Shown: one piece after another, positions 50,579 through 59,938 of the stretch
How the letters are laid out: every line of letters begins with the position of its first letter
How positions within the stretch are numbered: the stretch's first letter is position 1
From: Mycolicibacterium neoaurum VKM Ac-1815D
GTDB taxonomy: Bacteria; Actinomycetota; Actinomycetes; Mycobacteriales; Mycobacteriaceae
Direction: 5' to 3'
NCBI RefSeq assembly: GCF_000317305.3
Contig: NC_023036.2
Coordinates: 2,170,001 to 2,234,000, forward strand
DNA length: 64,000 nt
The notes under the pieces: generated by a model
What the model was told of the DNA's origin: nothing
What the model saw: only the letters and a program-made list of their open reading frames with translations
Database searches by the model: none
Translations under genes and position numbers: made by a program

Positions 50579-52306
50579 TCAGTCCAGGATCCGGCGCGCC
50601 ACATTGGTGCTGACGAGGTCGAGCAACTCGTCGGACCGGCCGGCCATGATGGTGCGGATCGCGTAGAGCGAAAAGCCCTTGGCCTGTTCGACGGTGATGG
50701 CCGGCGGGATGGACAGTTCCTGGCGTGCGGTCACCACGTCGATGAGTGCGGGCCCGTCGTGGGCGAAGGCATCGGTGAGGGCGGCCTCCAGGTCGCCGGG
50801 CTGCTCGACCCGGCGACCGAACAGTCCGAGCGATCGGGCGACGGCGGCGAAATCGGGATTGTGCAGGTCGGTGCCGAAGGTGACGATCCCGGCCGCCTTC
50901 ATCTCCAACTCCACGAAGTTCAACGAGGAGTTGTTGAACACGATGACTTTCACCGGAAGTCGGTTCTGCGACAGCGTGATGAGCTCACCGAAGAGCATGG
51001 TCAGGCCACCGTCGCCGGCGAAGGCCACCACCTGCCTGTCGCGATCCACGGTCTGGGCACCGATGGCCAACGGCAGCGCACACGCCATGGTGCCGTGGTT
51101 GAACGATCCCAGCAGTCGCCGGCGGCCGTTCATGGTGAGGTAGCGCGCCGCCCAGACCACCGGTGATCCCACGTCCACGGTGAACACCGCGTCCTCGGCG
51201 GCGAGCCGATTAGCTACGGCGGCAAGGTGTTCGGGGCGAATCGGGGTGCGATCACGATCATTGGCCGCCAGCTCGTCGAGCCGGCGCCGGGTCTTGGCGT
51301 AATGGCGTAGCGAACGGTCCAGATGGGTGCGATCGCTCTTGGGGGTCAGCAGGGGCGTCAGCGCGGGCAGGGTATCGGAGACGGATCCGACAAGGGGCAG
51401 ATCGACGTGGGTGCGCCGACCGATATTGCGGCCGCGGATGTCCAGCTGGATCACCACCGCGTTCTCGGGATAGAACTGCCGGTACGGAAAGTCGGTGCCG
51501 AGCATCAGCAGGACCTCGGCCTCCTTGATCGCCTTGTAGCCGGAGGCGAAGCCGAGCAGCCCGGTCATCCCGACGTCGTAGGGGTTGTCGTATTCGACGA
51601 ATTCCTTACCGCGCAAGGCATGCACGACGGGAGCCTGCAGGGTGGCGGCCAACCGGACGAGATCGTCGTGGGCCCCCTCGGCGCCCGCGCCGGCCAGCAC
51701 GGTGATCTTATCCGATCCGTTGAGAATCGTTGCTGCACGCAGCAATTCGTCATCCGTCGGGCGGGTGATCGAATGGGTGGCCAGCACCGGGGCGACCAGG
51801 GCATCGGTCTTGTGCAGGAACACCTCACCGGGGACCACGACGACGGCGACCCCGTTCTCGGCGATGGCCGCCCGCATCGCCATCCCAAGCACCCTGGGCG
51901 CCGATTCGGCCGTGGTGACCAGTTCGCAGTACACACTGCACTCGCGGAACAGCTCCTGCGGGTGGGTTTCCTGGAAGTATTCCGACCCGATCTCGGACTG
52001 CGGGATGTGCGCAGCGATGGCCAGCACCGGAACCCGGGAGCGCTGGGCGTCGAACAACCCGTTGATCAAGTGCAGGTTGCCCGGTCCGCAACTGCCGGCG
52101 CACACCGCAAGCCGGCCCGTCAGCGCCGCGTCGGCGGCCGCGGCGAATCCGGCTGTCTCTTCGTGGCGTACGTGTTCCCAGCTGAATCCCTCGGCGCGCC
52201 GGATGGCGTCGGTGAGTCCGTTCAGGCTGTCTCCGGGAAGACCGTAGATCCGGGAGACACCGCCGGCGTACAGGGTGGAGATGACGTGGTCTGCGACAGT
52301 CGTCAT
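50579..52306 (-). CDS. poxB: Pyruvate dehydrogenase (quinone)/pyruvate oxidase
   Basis: A 575-residue thiamine diphosphate enzyme that oxidises pyruvate to acetate and CO2, reducing quinone at the membrane. The catalytic Glu is in [11 protein letters not shown], the TPP site is [10 protein letters not shown] and [11 protein letters not shown], and the FAD domain is in the middle. The C-terminal part, [20 protein letters not shown], resembles the membrane-binding helix of E. coli PoxB. It is convergent with gatA (13-base gap) and divergent from pfkA. Confidence 0.9.
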   Translation of the reverse strand: MTTVADHVISTLYAGGVSRIYGLPGDSLNGLTDAIRRAEGFSWEHVRHEETAGFAAAADAALTGRLAVCAGSCGPGNLHLINGLFDAQRSRVPVLAIAAHIPQSEIGSEYFQETHPQELFRECSVYCELVTTAESAPRVLGMAMRAAIAENGVAVVVVPGEVFLHKTDALVAPVLATHSITRPTDDELLRAATILNGSDKITVLAGAGAEGAHDDLVRLAATLQAPVVHALRGKEFVEYDNPYDVGMTGLLGFASGYKAIKEAEVLLMLGTDFPYRQFYPENAVVIQLDIRGRNIGRRTHVDLPLVGSVSDTLPALTPLLTPKSDRTHLDRSLRHYAKTRRRLDELAANDRDRTPIRPEHLAAVANRLAAEDAVFTVDVGSPVVWAARYLTMNGRRRLLGSFNHGTMACALPLAIGAQTVDRDRQVVAFAGDGGLTMLFGELITLSQNRLPVKVIVFNNSSLNFVELEMKAAGIVTFGTDLHNPDFAAVARSLGLFGRRVEQPGDLEAALTDAFAHDGPALIDVVTARQELSIPPAITVEQAKGFSLYAIRTIMAGRSDELLDLVSTNVARRILD

Positions 52307-52451
52307 GACATCACCCTATGGTGGGATTCGGCTCGTCGCCGAGAAGTCATCAGTTCGACATGTCGATCAGCAGGAACACCGCGGGTGCCGGAATCTCACA
52401 CGTTGCGCGGTGGCCGCGCCGCGCTGCGCCGAAGCTGGCAAGATCATGTGC

Positions 52452-53483
52452 ATGCGGATCGGAGTGCTGACCGGAGGCGGCGACTGCCCAGGCCTGAACG
52501 CGGTGATCAGGGCGGTGGTGCGGACCAGTGATGCGCGCTACGGCTCGTCGGTCGTCGGATTCCTCGACGGCTGGCGTGGCCTGTTGGAGGACCGCCGCGT
52601 CCAGCTCAAGAACGATGACCGCAACGACCGGCTGCTGGCCAAGGGCGGCACCATGCTCGGCACCGCACGCACCAATCCGGACACGCTGCGCGCCGGATTG
52701 CCGCAGATCAAGCAGACCTTGGAAGACAACGGCATCGATGTGTTGATCCCGATCGGTGGCGAGGGCACGCTCACCGCGGCGAGTTGGCTGTCCGAGGAAG
52801 GGGTGCCCGTCGTCGGCGTGCCCAAGACGATCGACAACGATATCGATTGCACCGACGTGACTTTCGGGCATGACACGGCGCTCACCATCGCCACCGAGGC
52901 CATCGACCGGCTGCACAGCACCGCGGAATCGCACCAACGGGTGATGCTGGTGGAGGTGATGGGCCGTCATGCGGGTTGGATCGCCCTGAACGCGGGGCTG
53001 GCCTCCGGTGCGCACATGACCTTGATCCCCGAGCAGCCATTCGACATCGAAGAGGTGTGCAGGCTGGTCAAACAGCGCTTCCAGCGCGGGGATTCGCATT
53101 TCATCTGCGTCGTCGCCGAAGGTGCCAAGCCTGCCGAGGGCACGATGCAGCTCCGCCAGGGCGGGATGGACGAATTCGGGCACGAGAAGTTCACCGGGGT
53201 CGCCCAGCAGCTCGCCCTTGAGGTGGAGAAGCGCATCAAGAAGGATGTCCGCGTGACGGTGCTGGGCCACGTCCAGCGTGGCGGCACCCCGACCGCCTAC
53301 GACCGGGTGCTGGCCACCCGCTTCGGGGTCAACGCCGCCGACGCCGCGCACGCGGGGGAGTACGGGATGATGGTGTCCCTACGTGGTCAGGACATCGGTC
53401 GGGTCCCGCTGGCCGATGCCACCCGCCAGCTCAAGTTGGTGCCACAGAGTCGCTACGACGACGCGGCCGAATTCTTCGGCTAG
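52452..53483 (+). CDS. pfkA: 6-phosphofructokinase
   Basis: A 343-residue phosphofructokinase A of glycolysis. The motifs [46 protein letters not shown] and [14 protein letters not shown] are present. The glycine after GGE (equivalent to Gly104) points to ATP as donor, while the Lys in PKTID (position 124) is seen in PPi enzymes; actinobacterial ATP-PFKs have this combination. ATG 52452 is the family start; an ATG six bases upstream is also in frame. Confidence 0.96.
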   Translation: MRIGVLTGGGDCPGLNAVIRAVVRTSDARYGSSVVGFLDGWRGLLEDRRVQLKNDDRNDRLLAKGGTMLGTARTNPDTLRAGLPQIKQTLEDNGIDVLIPIGGEGTLTAASWLSEEGVPVVGVPKTIDNDIDCTDVTFGHDTALTIATEAIDRLHSTAESHQRVMLVEVMGRHAGWIALNAGLASGAHMTLIPEQPFDIEEVCRLVKQRFQRGDSHFICVVAEGAKPAEGTMQLRQGGMDEFGHEKFTGVAQQLALEVEKRIKKDVRVTVLGHVQRGGTPTAYDRVLATRFGVNAADAAHAGEYGMMVSLRGQDIGRVPLADATRQLKLVPQSRYDDAAEFFG

Positions 53484-53526
53484 GTCCCGTACCTGGCCTC
53501 GCGGCAGGCCGATGCCGGGCTGACAC

Positions 53527-53532
53527 TAAAAT
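53527..53532 (+). promoter_or_regulatory. Leaderless-type -10 box of gatB
   Basis: TAAAAT ends 8 bases before the ATG at 53541, so gatB should have its own leaderless transcript separate from pfkA. Confidence 0.55.
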
Positions 53533-53540
53533 CAGCTGTC

Positions 53541-55043
53541 ATGACCACTTCTGTTGCCGAACTCGCCGACTACGACGACGTCATCGCCGAGTTCGACCCC
53601 GTGATGGGCATGGAAGTGCACGTCGAGCTGTCCACGGCGACCAAGATGTTCTGCCCCTGCGCCAACAAGTTCGGCGCCGACCCCAACACCCAGGTCTGCC
53701 CGGTGTGCCTCGGCCTGCCCGGCGCGCTGCCGGTGCTCAACCAGGCCGCCGTCGAGTCGGCCATCCGGATCGGACTGGCGCTCAACTGTGACATCGCGCC
53801 GTGGGGCCGGTTCGCCAGGAAGAACTACTTCTACCCCGACCAGCCCAAGAACTACCAGATCAGCCAGTACGACGAGCCGATCGCCATCGACGGCTACCTC
53901 GACGTCCCGTTGGAGGACGGCAGCACCTGGCGCATCGAGATCGAGCGGGCGCACATGGAGGAGGACACCGGCAAGCTGACCCACCTGGGCAGCGACACCG
54001 GCCGCATCGCGGGCGCGACCACCTCGCTGGCCGATTTCAACCGGGCCGGCGTACCGCTGATCGAGATCGTCACCCGGCCCATCGAGGGCACCGGTGAACG
54101 TGCCCCGGAGATCGCCCGTGCCTATGTCACCGCATTACGCGACCTGCTGCGCGGGCTCGACGTATCCGATGTGCGGATGGACCAGGGCTCGATGCGCTGT
54201 GATTCGAACGTGTCGCTGAAACCCAAGGGCAGCAGCGAATTCGGCACACGCACCGAGACCAAGAACGTCAACTCGCTCAAGAGTGTCGAGGTTGCCGTCC
54301 GCTACGAGATGCGCAGGCAGGCCGCGGTACTGAAATCCGGCGGGACGGTCACCCAGGAGACCCGTCACTTCCACGAGGACGGGTACACCACCGCGGGCCG
54401 CAGTAAGGAGACCGCGCAGGACTACCGGTACTTCCCCGAGCCCGATCTGGAGCCGGTGGCTCCGCCCGCCGAGCTGGTGGAGCGGCTGCGCGGCACCATT
54501 CCCGAATTGCCGTGGTTGTCGCGCAAGCGTGTTCAGCAGGAGTGGGGCATCTCCGACGAGGTGATGCGCGACCTGGTGAACAACGGCGCGATCGATCTGG
54601 TGGCGGCCACGGTGGCCAAGGGCGCGTCCAGCGAGGCCGCGCGCGCCTGGTGGGGCAACTTCCTGGTGCAGAAGGCCAATGAAAGATCAGTGGCCGTGTC
54701 CGATTTGCCGATCACCCCGGCTCAGGTCGCCGCGGTGGTGAAGCTCGTCGACGACGGAAAGCTCTCCAACAAGCTGGCCCGCCAGGTCGTCGAGGGTGTG
54801 CTGGCCGGTGAGGGCGAGCCCGAGCAGGTGATGAACGATCGCGGACTGGTGGTGGTCCGCGACGACTCACTGATCCAGTCGGCCATCGATGACGCGCTCG
54901 CCGCCCAACCCGATATCGCCGAGAAGATCCGCGGCGGCAAGGTGGCTGCCGCCGGCGCGATCGTGGGCGCGGTCATGAAGGCCACCAAGGGTCAGGCCGA
55001 CGCCGCACGGGTGCGCGAACTGGTGCTCGCCGCCTGCTCCTAG
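53541..55043 (+). CDS. gatB: Aspartyl/glutamyl-tRNA amidotransferase subunit B
   Basis: A 500-residue subunit that phosphorylates the misacylated tRNA and performs amide transfer. Characteristic motifs are [11 protein letters not shown], the zinc-site cysteines in FCPCANKFG and [10 protein letters not shown], and [21 protein letters not shown]. The C-terminal YqeY/tail domain (about 410-500) is intact. The gene is separated from gatC-gatA by poxB and pfkA. Confidence 0.97.
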   Translation: MTTSVAELADYDDVIAEFDPVMGMEVHVELSTATKMFCPCANKFGADPNTQVCPVCLGLPGALPVLNQAAVESAIRIGLALNCDIAPWGRFARKNYFYPDQPKNYQISQYDEPIAIDGYLDVPLEDGSTWRIEIERAHMEEDTGKLTHLGSDTGRIAGATTSLADFNRAGVPLIEIVTRPIEGTGERAPEIARAYVTALRDLLRGLDVSDVRMDQGSMRCDSNVSLKPKGSSEFGTRTETKNVNSLKSVEVAVRYEMRRQAAVLKSGGTVTQETRHFHEDGYTTAGRSKETAQDYRYFPEPDLEPVAPPAELVERLRGTIPELPWLSRKRVQQEWGISDEVMRDLVNNGAIDLVAATVAKGASSEAARAWWGNFLVQKANERSVAVSDLPITPAQVAAVVKLVDDGKLSNKLARQVVEGVLAGEGEPEQVMNDRGLVVVRDDSLIQSAIDDALAAQPDIAEKIRGGKVAAAGAIVGAVMKATKGQADAARVRELVLAACS

Positions 55044-55049
55044 CGGGAT

Positions 55050-55092
55050 TTCGGTGAGGTTGCGTGCGGCCGCCGCACGCAACCTCACCGAA
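55050..55092. terminator. Perfect 21-bp inverted repeat between gatB and lppZ
   Basis: Arms 55050-55070 and 55072-55092 are exact complements around a single base (TTCGGTGAGGTTGCG on the left arm). It starts 7 bases after the gatB stop and ends 5 bases before the lppZ stop, so it sits between convergent genes and can serve both. Confidence 0.85.
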
Positions 55093-55096
55093 GTCG

Positions 55097-56215
55097 CTAG
55101 GTCTTGTCCGCGTTCTGGCGGGGGAATCCGCCGCCGGACGGGAACAACGGGAAGACGACATCGTCGAGTTTCTCGGCGTCACCGGATGTCTTGTTGACCG
55201 TCGCGCCCCAGATGTTGCCGTCGGGGGAGACCGCCAGCGCCCAGGCGTGACCGTGCTGGTCCTGCCGGACCACCTCCGGTTCACCGGTGACCGCGCCGGT
55301 CTCGGGCGCCAGCCGCAGGGCCACGGTCTGCTTGGTGTTGACCAGATTGACCAGCACCGTGCCGTCCAGCGCGGCGCATCCGGCGACACCGGGGCGGTCC
55401 GGCCAGGTCCAGACCGTCGACACCACCGAGTCCTTGGTGATCTTCTGCATCCGGTCCGCCGACGGGGTGCGATCGGTGATGTAGAGCGCACCGTCGGACG
55501 GGTCGACACACATGCCGCCGCCGGAACCCATGCCCGACAGTGCGGTCGTCGTCGGGGCCTGGTTGACCGTCGTCGGCTGCTCGATGCGCAGGACCTTGCC
55601 GGCCAGCGACGCCGGATCTGCAGCCTGGGCGGAGTTGCCGGCGTCACCGGTGAGCACCAGCAGGGTGGTCGGGCTGGTGAACTTGAGCGCACCGGCATTG
55701 CCGACCGCGCCCTTGGGGATGCCGGTCAGGATCGGCTTGGGGATGTCGCCGTCGGCGATGCGGATCACCCGGTTGTCGGTCGGGGTGCTGACATAGGCGT
55801 ACATCAGTCGATCTTGGGCATAGGTGGGCGACTTGATGATGTCGAGCAGCCCGCCGTCACCCGATGGATCGACCGGGATGGTCATCTTGACCACCGGTTC
55901 GGCCTTCGTCGAGACCTCCTTGACCACCCCGGTGGTGCGCTCGGCCACCAGCGCCGACTGGCTGTCGCCGCCCATGATCAGGCCGCTGGTGCTCTCCAGG
56001 CAGCCCTGCATCACACCCGGTGCCGGGCAGGCCTTCGGGAACGGTGTCCCGGGCAGCGGCGGCGGAGGCTCCGGCTTGGTCTGGGGCGGCGGCGCCATCT
56101 GGGGTTCGGTGGTGAACGGCTGGGACTGTGCGTTGTCGAACCGCGCGCATCCAGAACCCGCCAGCAGCACCGCGCACAGCACCACGGCAATCCGCGTCGG
56201 TCCGCCCAATGTCAT
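55097..56215 (-). CDS. lppZ: Lipoprotein LppZ, glucose/sorbosone dehydrogenase-like propeller
   Basis: A 372-residue lipoprotein. The signal peptide (1-22) ends SGC at 23; the position -3 is Gly, so the lipobox is somewhat atypical. A Pro-rich linker (PPPPLPGTP) follows. The rest is a six-bladed propeller of the Gdh/sorbosone dehydrogenase type (LMYAYVSTPTDNRVIRI, LLVLTGDAGNS, GSGGGMCVDPSDGALYITDR). It matches M. tuberculosis LppZ (Rv3006). Function unknown. Confidence 0.9.
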   Translation of the reverse strand: MTLGGPTRIAVVLCAVLLAGSGCARFDNAQSQPFTTEPQMAPPPQTKPEPPPPLPGTPFPKACPAPGVMQGCLESTSGLIMGGDSQSALVAERTTGVVKEVSTKAEPVVKMTIPVDPSGDGGLLDIIKSPTYAQDRLMYAYVSTPTDNRVIRIADGDIPKPILTGIPKGAVGNAGALKFTSPTTLLVLTGDAGNSAQAADPASLAGKVLRIEQPTTVNQAPTTTALSGMGSGGGMCVDPSDGALYITDRTPSADRMQKITKDSVVSTVWTWPDRPGVAGCAALDGTVLVNLVNTKQTVALRLAPETGAVTGEPEVVRQDQHGHAWALAVSPDGNIWGATVNKTSGDAEKLDDVVFPLFPSGGGFPRQNADKT

Positions 56216-56432
56216 GCTGGCCAGGTTACGGATCGTCGCGCGGTGCGCGCCACGAAGGTCGGTCCAAGGCCTGGCGTGTCCCTACTCCGCCGCGCAGATC
56301 CACCGCGGGGGCGCGACGCCAGTGTCACAACTCGGCAACAGTGCAGATAAGGTACGTGGCGGACCGCGCCAATGCGTGGTTCTGCAGCAACTTGCCCCTA
56401 CGCTTGTTTTCGTGACCGCTGAACCGCAGAAC

Positions 56433-57236
56433 ATGACCGACTGGCAACGGCCCGCGTCGGCGCAGTTGGTCGACCCCGAAGACGATCTTCCCTCGTCGAC
56501 CTACGGGGGCGATTTCGAGACCACCGCCATTCCGCGGTATGACACCGACGGCGGGGCCAAGGCGGACCAGTCCGGCTTTGCGCTGCTCAACGATCCCGAG
56601 CCGCTTCCCTATGTGTCGCCGGCCGCCCCCAACCCGTATGCCAGCGCCGCGCCCGCGGTCCCGACCGAGATCGGTCCGCACGACGCCGAACAGCAGATCC
56701 GCATCGCGGGTCGCCGCGGCACGCTCGACCTGGGGCTGCTGTTGCTGCGGGTGGGCCTGGGCGCGCTGATGATCGTGCACGGGCTGCAGAAGGCGTTCGG
56801 TTGGTGGGGCGGTTCGGGCCTCGGTGGCTTCGAGGGATCGCTTTCGGAGCTCGGCTACCAGCATGCCGGGGTGCTCACCTATGTCGGCGCCGGCGCGCAG
56901 ATCGGTGCCGGCCTGCTGCTGGTGCTGGGACTTTTCACTCCGCTGGCCGCCGCGGCTGCGCTGGCCTACCTGGTCAATGCCCTGCTGGCGTCCATCGCCG
57001 CACAGCAGAACATCGGCTTTGCCGACTTCGTGACCGCCACCGGTCTCGAACATCAGGTGGTGCTGGTACTGCTTGCGGCGGCACTGACACTGACCGGCCC
57101 GGGCCGCTACGGTTTCGACGCCGGACGAGGCTGGGCCCGACGCCCGTTCGTCGGCTCGTTCCTGGCGCTGTTGCTGGGCGTGGGGCTCGGAATCGGCATG
57201 TGGGTGCTGCTCAACGGCGTCAACCCGCTGGCCTGA
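56433..57236 (+). CDS. DoxX-family membrane protein (Rv3005c type)
   Basis: A 267-residue protein. The first 85 residues are hydrophilic and acidic. Then come about four helices (about 95-112, 142-165, 175-190, 205-250) of the DoxX family, with LLRVGLGALMIVHGLQKAFGW as signature. In M. tuberculosis Rv3005c forms an oxidoreductase complex with a superoxide dismutase and a thiosulfate sulfurtransferase (membrane-associated oxidoreductase complex). GTG at 56412 is in frame and would add seven residues; neither start has a clear ribosome site. Confidence 0.83.
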   Translation: MTDWQRPASAQLVDPEDDLPSSTYGGDFETTAIPRYDTDGGAKADQSGFALLNDPEPLPYVSPAAPNPYASAAPAVPTEIGPHDAEQQIRIAGRRGTLDLGLLLLRVGLGALMIVHGLQKAFGWWGGSGLGGFEGSLSELGYQHAGVLTYVGAGAQIGAGLLLVLGLFTPLAAAAALAYLVNALLASIAAQQNIGFADFVTATGLEHQVVLVLLAAALTLTGPGRYGFDAGRGWARRPFVGSFLALLLGVGLGIGMWVLLNGVNPLA

Positions 57237-57246
57237 CCTTCCCTCC

Positions 57247-57306
57247 GCGAACAGACGCGTGTACCCCCGAAAGTGGATCTTTTCGGGGGTACACGCGTCT
57301 GTTCGC
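57247..57306. terminator. Perfect 26-bp inverted repeat between DoxX and PH-domain genes
   Basis: Arms 57247-57272 and 57281-57306 are exact complements around the 8-base loop GTGGATCT. It begins 11 bases after the DoxX stop and ends 15 bases before the stop of the convergent gene. Confidence 0.85.
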
Positions 57307-57320
57307 GAGGAGGTCGAGAC

Positions 57321-57701
57321 CTACTCGTAGGGGTTGGGCACCCGGCCGCCGCTGGCCGCCGTCAACAGCGGCAGCGTCGCGAATGTGACAGCGGGCAAGG
57401 TGATTTCGTTGCCATCGGTCAGTCGCGCCTTGGCCCAGGACGAGCGGGTGAACCGCAGACCGTCGATATCGGTCCATGGCACGGTGGTGCTGCTCAGCAT
57501 GGTCCGGGCGGTCACCTGCTCGCGATCGGCCACCGTGCGGTAGCGCGCGATCACCGCCGAGGCCAGCACCGGAACCGCGATCAGCACCCAGCTCCAGCTG
57601 GGCAGGGCGTAGATCAGCGCGAAGATCCCCAGGGTCATGAAACCGACGGCGATATGGGCCATCGGCGAGATACGGATGACGAGCGGGGCGGGCTGACTCA
57701 C
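57321..57701 (-). CDS. cfp6: PH-domain membrane protein Cfp6
   Basis: A 126-residue protein with two hydrophobic segments at about 16-45, then a bacterial PH-like domain with VPWTDIDGLRF and the conserved end TFATLPLLTAASGGRVPNPY. It matches M. tuberculosis Cfp6 (Rv3004), first described as a culture filtrate protein. The start is GTG 57701; the M. tuberculosis annotation begins at the MAHIAVGF equivalent, 13 residues downstream. Divergent from the ilvB leader. Confidence 0.85.
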   Translation of the reverse strand: MSQPAPLVIRISPMAHIAVGFMTLGIFALIYALPSWSWVLIAVPVLASAVIARYRTVADREQVTARTMLSSTTVPWTDIDGLRFTRSSWAKARLTDGNEITLPAVTFATLPLLTAASGGRVPNPYE

Positions 57702-57753
57702 GCCGCACATTCTCGCATCGACCCCGGCGCGGCCCGCGGGGCGCGGGGGCAAT

Positions 57754-57783
57754 TTGACCTTTGAGCAGTGCGGGGACTACCGT
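57754..57783 (+). promoter_or_regulatory. Promoter of the ilvB leader
   Basis: TTGACC at 57754-57759 and TACCGT at 57778-57783 are 18 bases apart, a good -35/-10 pair. The -10 ends 8 bases before the leader peptide ATG, so the leader peptide would be translated without a 5' UTR. Confidence 0.6.
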
Positions 57784-57791
57784 CGCAGCTT

Positions 57792-57863
57792 ATGTACAAC
57801 CCGGACGAGCTCGTAGTAATTGGTTGGCGCGTTGATGCCGCGCTAGCTCTCTGCCGGGCTTAG
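57792..57863 (+). CDS. ilvB leader peptide
   Basis: A 23-residue open frame just downstream of a promoter and upstream of an attenuator. It holds a run of branched-chain codons, Leu7-Val8-Val9-Ile10, and further Val14, Leu18 and Leu20. Scarcity of charged Leu, Val or Ile tRNAs would stall the ribosome here. Attenuators with leader peptides upstream of ilvB have been predicted and shown in related actinobacteria such as Corynebacterium. The ATG begins at the expected transcription start. Confidence 0.8.
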   Translation: MYNPDELVVIGWRVDAALALCRA

Positions 57864-57886
57864 CCAACAGCATCGACGCGCCAACC
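57822..57886 (+). promoter_or_regulatory. Leader hairpin of the ilvB attenuator
   Basis: The 17-base arm at 57822-57838 lies inside the leader peptide frame, right after the Leu-Val-Val-Ile codons. It pairs with 57870-57886 with one G-U. A ribosome stalled on those codons would mask the first arm. The second arm shares four bases with the terminator stem. Confidence 0.65.
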
Positions 57887-57920
57887 CTCGTACAGCGGAC
57901 TCCGCTGACGGGGGTTTTTT
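57883..57920 (+). terminator. Attenuator terminator of ilvB
   Basis: AACCCTCGT pairs with ACGGGGGTT, extended inside by CAGCG/CGCTG with loop GACTC, and followed by TTTTTT at 57915-57920. This is the strongest intrinsic terminator in the window and lies 63 bases before ilvB. Confidence 0.85.
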
Positions 57921-57983
57921 GCTGTCACAGGACAAAACAATTTCCCACCACCAGCAGTATCAACCAGAACCACAGAGGAAAAA

Positions 57984-59834
57984 GTGAGCGCACCCACCAC
58001 GCGACCGCCGGAGCAGACGCAGCGCACCAATGGCGTCAAGGCCTCGACCAAGGCGGAGCAGAAGGCCAATGTTGTTGCCCCCGAGCAGATGACCGGTGCG
58101 CAGTCGGTCGTGCGGTCGCTCGAGGAGATCGGCGTCGAGGTGATCTTCGGTATCCCCGGTGGTGCGGTGCTCCCGGTCTACGACCCGCTCTACGACTCGG
58201 TGAAGCTGCGCCACGTGCTGGTGCGCCACGAACAGGGTGCCGGGCATGCTGCCAGCGGCTACGCCCACGCCACCGGCAAGGTCGGCGTCATGATGGCCAC
58301 CTCGGGCCCCGGCGCGACCAACCTGGTCACCCCGCTGGCCGACGCGCAGATGGACTCCATCCCGGTGGTGGCGATCACCGGTCAGGTCGGTCGCAGCCTG
58401 ATCGGTACCGACGCCTTCCAGGAAGCCGATATCACCGGCATGACCATGCCGATCACCAAGCACAACTTCCTGGTTCGTGACGGTGACGAGATCCCGCGCG
58501 TCATCGCCGAGGCCTTCCACATCGCGCAGTCCGGCCGTCCCGGCGCGGTGCTGGTGGACGTGCCCAAGGACATCCTGCAGGGGCAGTGCACCTTTGCCTG
58601 GCCGCCGGTGATGGATCTGCCCGGGTACAAGCCGAACACCAAGCCGCACAGCCGCCAGGTGCGCGAGGCCGCCAAACTGATCGCCGAGGCCCGTAAGCCG
58701 GTGCTCTATGTCGGCGGCGGCGTGATCCGCGGCGAGGCGACCGACGAACTGCTGGAACTGGCCGAGCTGACCGGAATACCGGTGGTCACCACGCTGATGG
58801 CGCGCGGGGCGTTCCCGGACAGCCACCCCCAGCACATGGGCATGCCCGGCATGCACGGCTCGGTGTCGGCGGTGGCGGCGCTGCAGAAGAGCGATCTGCT
58901 CATCGCGCTGGGCACCCGCTTCGATGACCGGGTGACCGGCAAACTGGACTCGTTCGCGCCCGACGCCAAGGTGATCCACGCCGATATCGACCCGGCCGAG
59001 ATCGGCAAGAACCGGCATGCCGATGTGCCGATCGTCGGCGATGTGCGCCACGTGATCAACGATCTGCTCGACGTGCTGCGCCGCGAGGGCACCAACGCCG
59101 CATCGCTGAAGCTGGACAACTGGTGGGAGTACCTGTCGAGCATCAAGGCGACCTACCCGCTGAGTTACGGTCCGCAGAGCGATGGCAGCCTGAGCCCGGA
59201 GTACGTCATCGAGAAGCTGGGCCAGCTGGCCGGGCCCGAGGCGGTCTACGTTGCCGGCGTCGGCCAGCACCAGATGTGGGCTGCGCAGTTCGTCAAGTAC
59301 GAGAACCCGAAGACGTGGCTGAACTCTGGCGGGCTGGGCACCATGGGCTACTCGGTGCCCGCGGCGATGGGCGCCAAGTTCGGCCGTCCCGAGGCCGAGG
59401 TGTGGGCCATCGACGGCGACGGCTGCTTCCAGATGACCAACCAGGAACTGGCGACGTGTGCCATCGAGGGCGCACCCATCAAGGTGGCGCTGATCAACAA
59501 CGGCAACCTGGGCATGGTGCGGCAGTGGCAGACGCTGTTCTACGAAGAGCGGTACAGCCAGACCGATCTGGCGACGCACTCGCGCCGCATCCCGGATTTC
59601 GTCAAGCTCGCCGAGGCGCTCGGATGCGTCGGATTGCGTTGTGAGCGAGCCGAAGACGTCGAATCGGTGATCCAGCAGGCTCGTGAGATCAACGACCGAC
59701 CGGTGGTCATCGACTTCGTCGTCGGTGCCGATGCCCAGGTGTGGCCGATGGTCGCCGCAGGCACCAGCAATGACGAGATCCAGGCCGCGCGCGGCATCCG
59801 TCCGCTGTTCGATTCCGAGGAAGGGCACGCCTGA
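57984..59834 (+). CDS. ilvB: Acetolactate synthase large subunit
   Basis: A 616-residue thiamine diphosphate enzyme that forms acetolactate or acetohydroxybutyrate, the first common step to Val, Ile and Leu. The catalytic Glu lies in [15 protein letters not shown], the FAD/TPP parts in [16 protein letters not shown] and [14 protein letters not shown], and the herbicide-site loop in [12 protein letters not shown]. It corresponds to IlvB1 (Rv3003c). AGAGGAAAAA precedes the GTG. Its 3' end is part of a triplicated 36-bp repeat. Confidence 0.97.
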   Translation: MSAPTTRPPEQTQRTNGVKASTKAEQKANVVAPEQMTGAQSVVRSLEEIGVEVIFGIPGGAVLPVYDPLYDSVKLRHVLVRHEQGAGHAASGYAHATGKVGVMMATSGPGATNLVTPLADAQMDSIPVVAITGQVGRSLIGTDAFQEADITGMTMPITKHNFLVRDGDEIPRVIAEAFHIAQSGRPGAVLVDVPKDILQGQCTFAWPPVMDLPGYKPNTKPHSRQVREAAKLIAEARKPVLYVGGGVIRGEATDELLELAELTGIPVVTTLMARGAFPDSHPQHMGMPGMHGSVSAVAALQKSDLLIALGTRFDDRVTGKLDSFAPDAKVIHADIDPAEIGKNRHADVPIVGDVRHVINDLLDVLRREGTNAASLKLDNWWEYLSSIKATYPLSYGPQSDGSLSPEYVIEKLGQLAGPEAVYVAGVGQHQMWAAQFVKYENPKTWLNSGGLGTMGYSVPAAMGAKFGRPEAEVWAIDGDGCFQMTNQELATCAIEGAPIKVALINNGNLGMVRQWQTLFYEERYSQTDLATHSRRIPDFVKLAEALGCVGLRCERAEDVESVIQQAREINDRPVVIDFVVGADAQVWPMVAAGTSNDEIQAARGIRPLFDSEEGHA

Positions 59835-59922
59835 TGAGCGCTTGCGCGAAAAGAGGAAGGGCACGCCTGATGAGCGCTTGCGCGAAAAGAGGAAGGGCAC
59901 GCCTGATGAGCGCTTGCGCGAA
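59817..59922 (+). repeat. Triplicated 36-bp repeat at the ilvB-ilvN junction
   Basis: Units 59817-59852 and 59853-59888 are identical, and 59889-59922 is a third copy lacking the last two bases. Each contains the junction core TGATGAGCGCTTGCGCGAA. The first unit covers the last codons and stop of ilvB. Between ilvB and ilvN the repeats encode a 34-residue mini-ORF (59834-59938) in which a 12-residue unit starting MSACAKR occurs twice, plus a partial third. The unit resembles the 5' part of the MIRU-like elements at 19113 and 32578. Confidence 0.95.
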
Positions 59923-59938
59923 GAGGAGACAACACTGA
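59834..59938 (+). CDS. Repeat-encoded coupling mini-ORF
   Basis: A 34-codon frame whose ATG overlaps the ilvB stop and whose TGA overlaps the ilvN ATG (TGATG at both ends). The peptide is basic and Cys-containing ([11 protein letters not shown] repeated). It is more likely a device that carries ribosomes from ilvB to ilvN than a functional protein, as proposed for MIRU mini-ORFs. Confidence 0.5.
   Translation: MSACAKRGRARLMSACAKRGRARLMSACAKRRQH

Noticed and set aside
48031..50604. 857-codon version of the ACT protein
   Set aside because: The extension is antisense to gatC and gatA; the ACT domain begins at 48696.
52355..52366. TCGACATGTCGA as a LexA/SOS box upstream of pfkA
   Set aside because: It is a perfect 12-base palindrome but does not fit the mycobacterial LexA consensus TCGAAC-N4-GTTCGA.
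52452..53483. PPi-dependent phosphofructokinase
   Set aside because: The Lys in PKTID is seen in PPi enzymes, but the Gly equivalent to position 104 is kept, which points to ATP.
59817..59922. CRISPR-like array
   Set aside because: Repeats are directly adjacent with no spacers, and they are in-frame parts of a gene junction.
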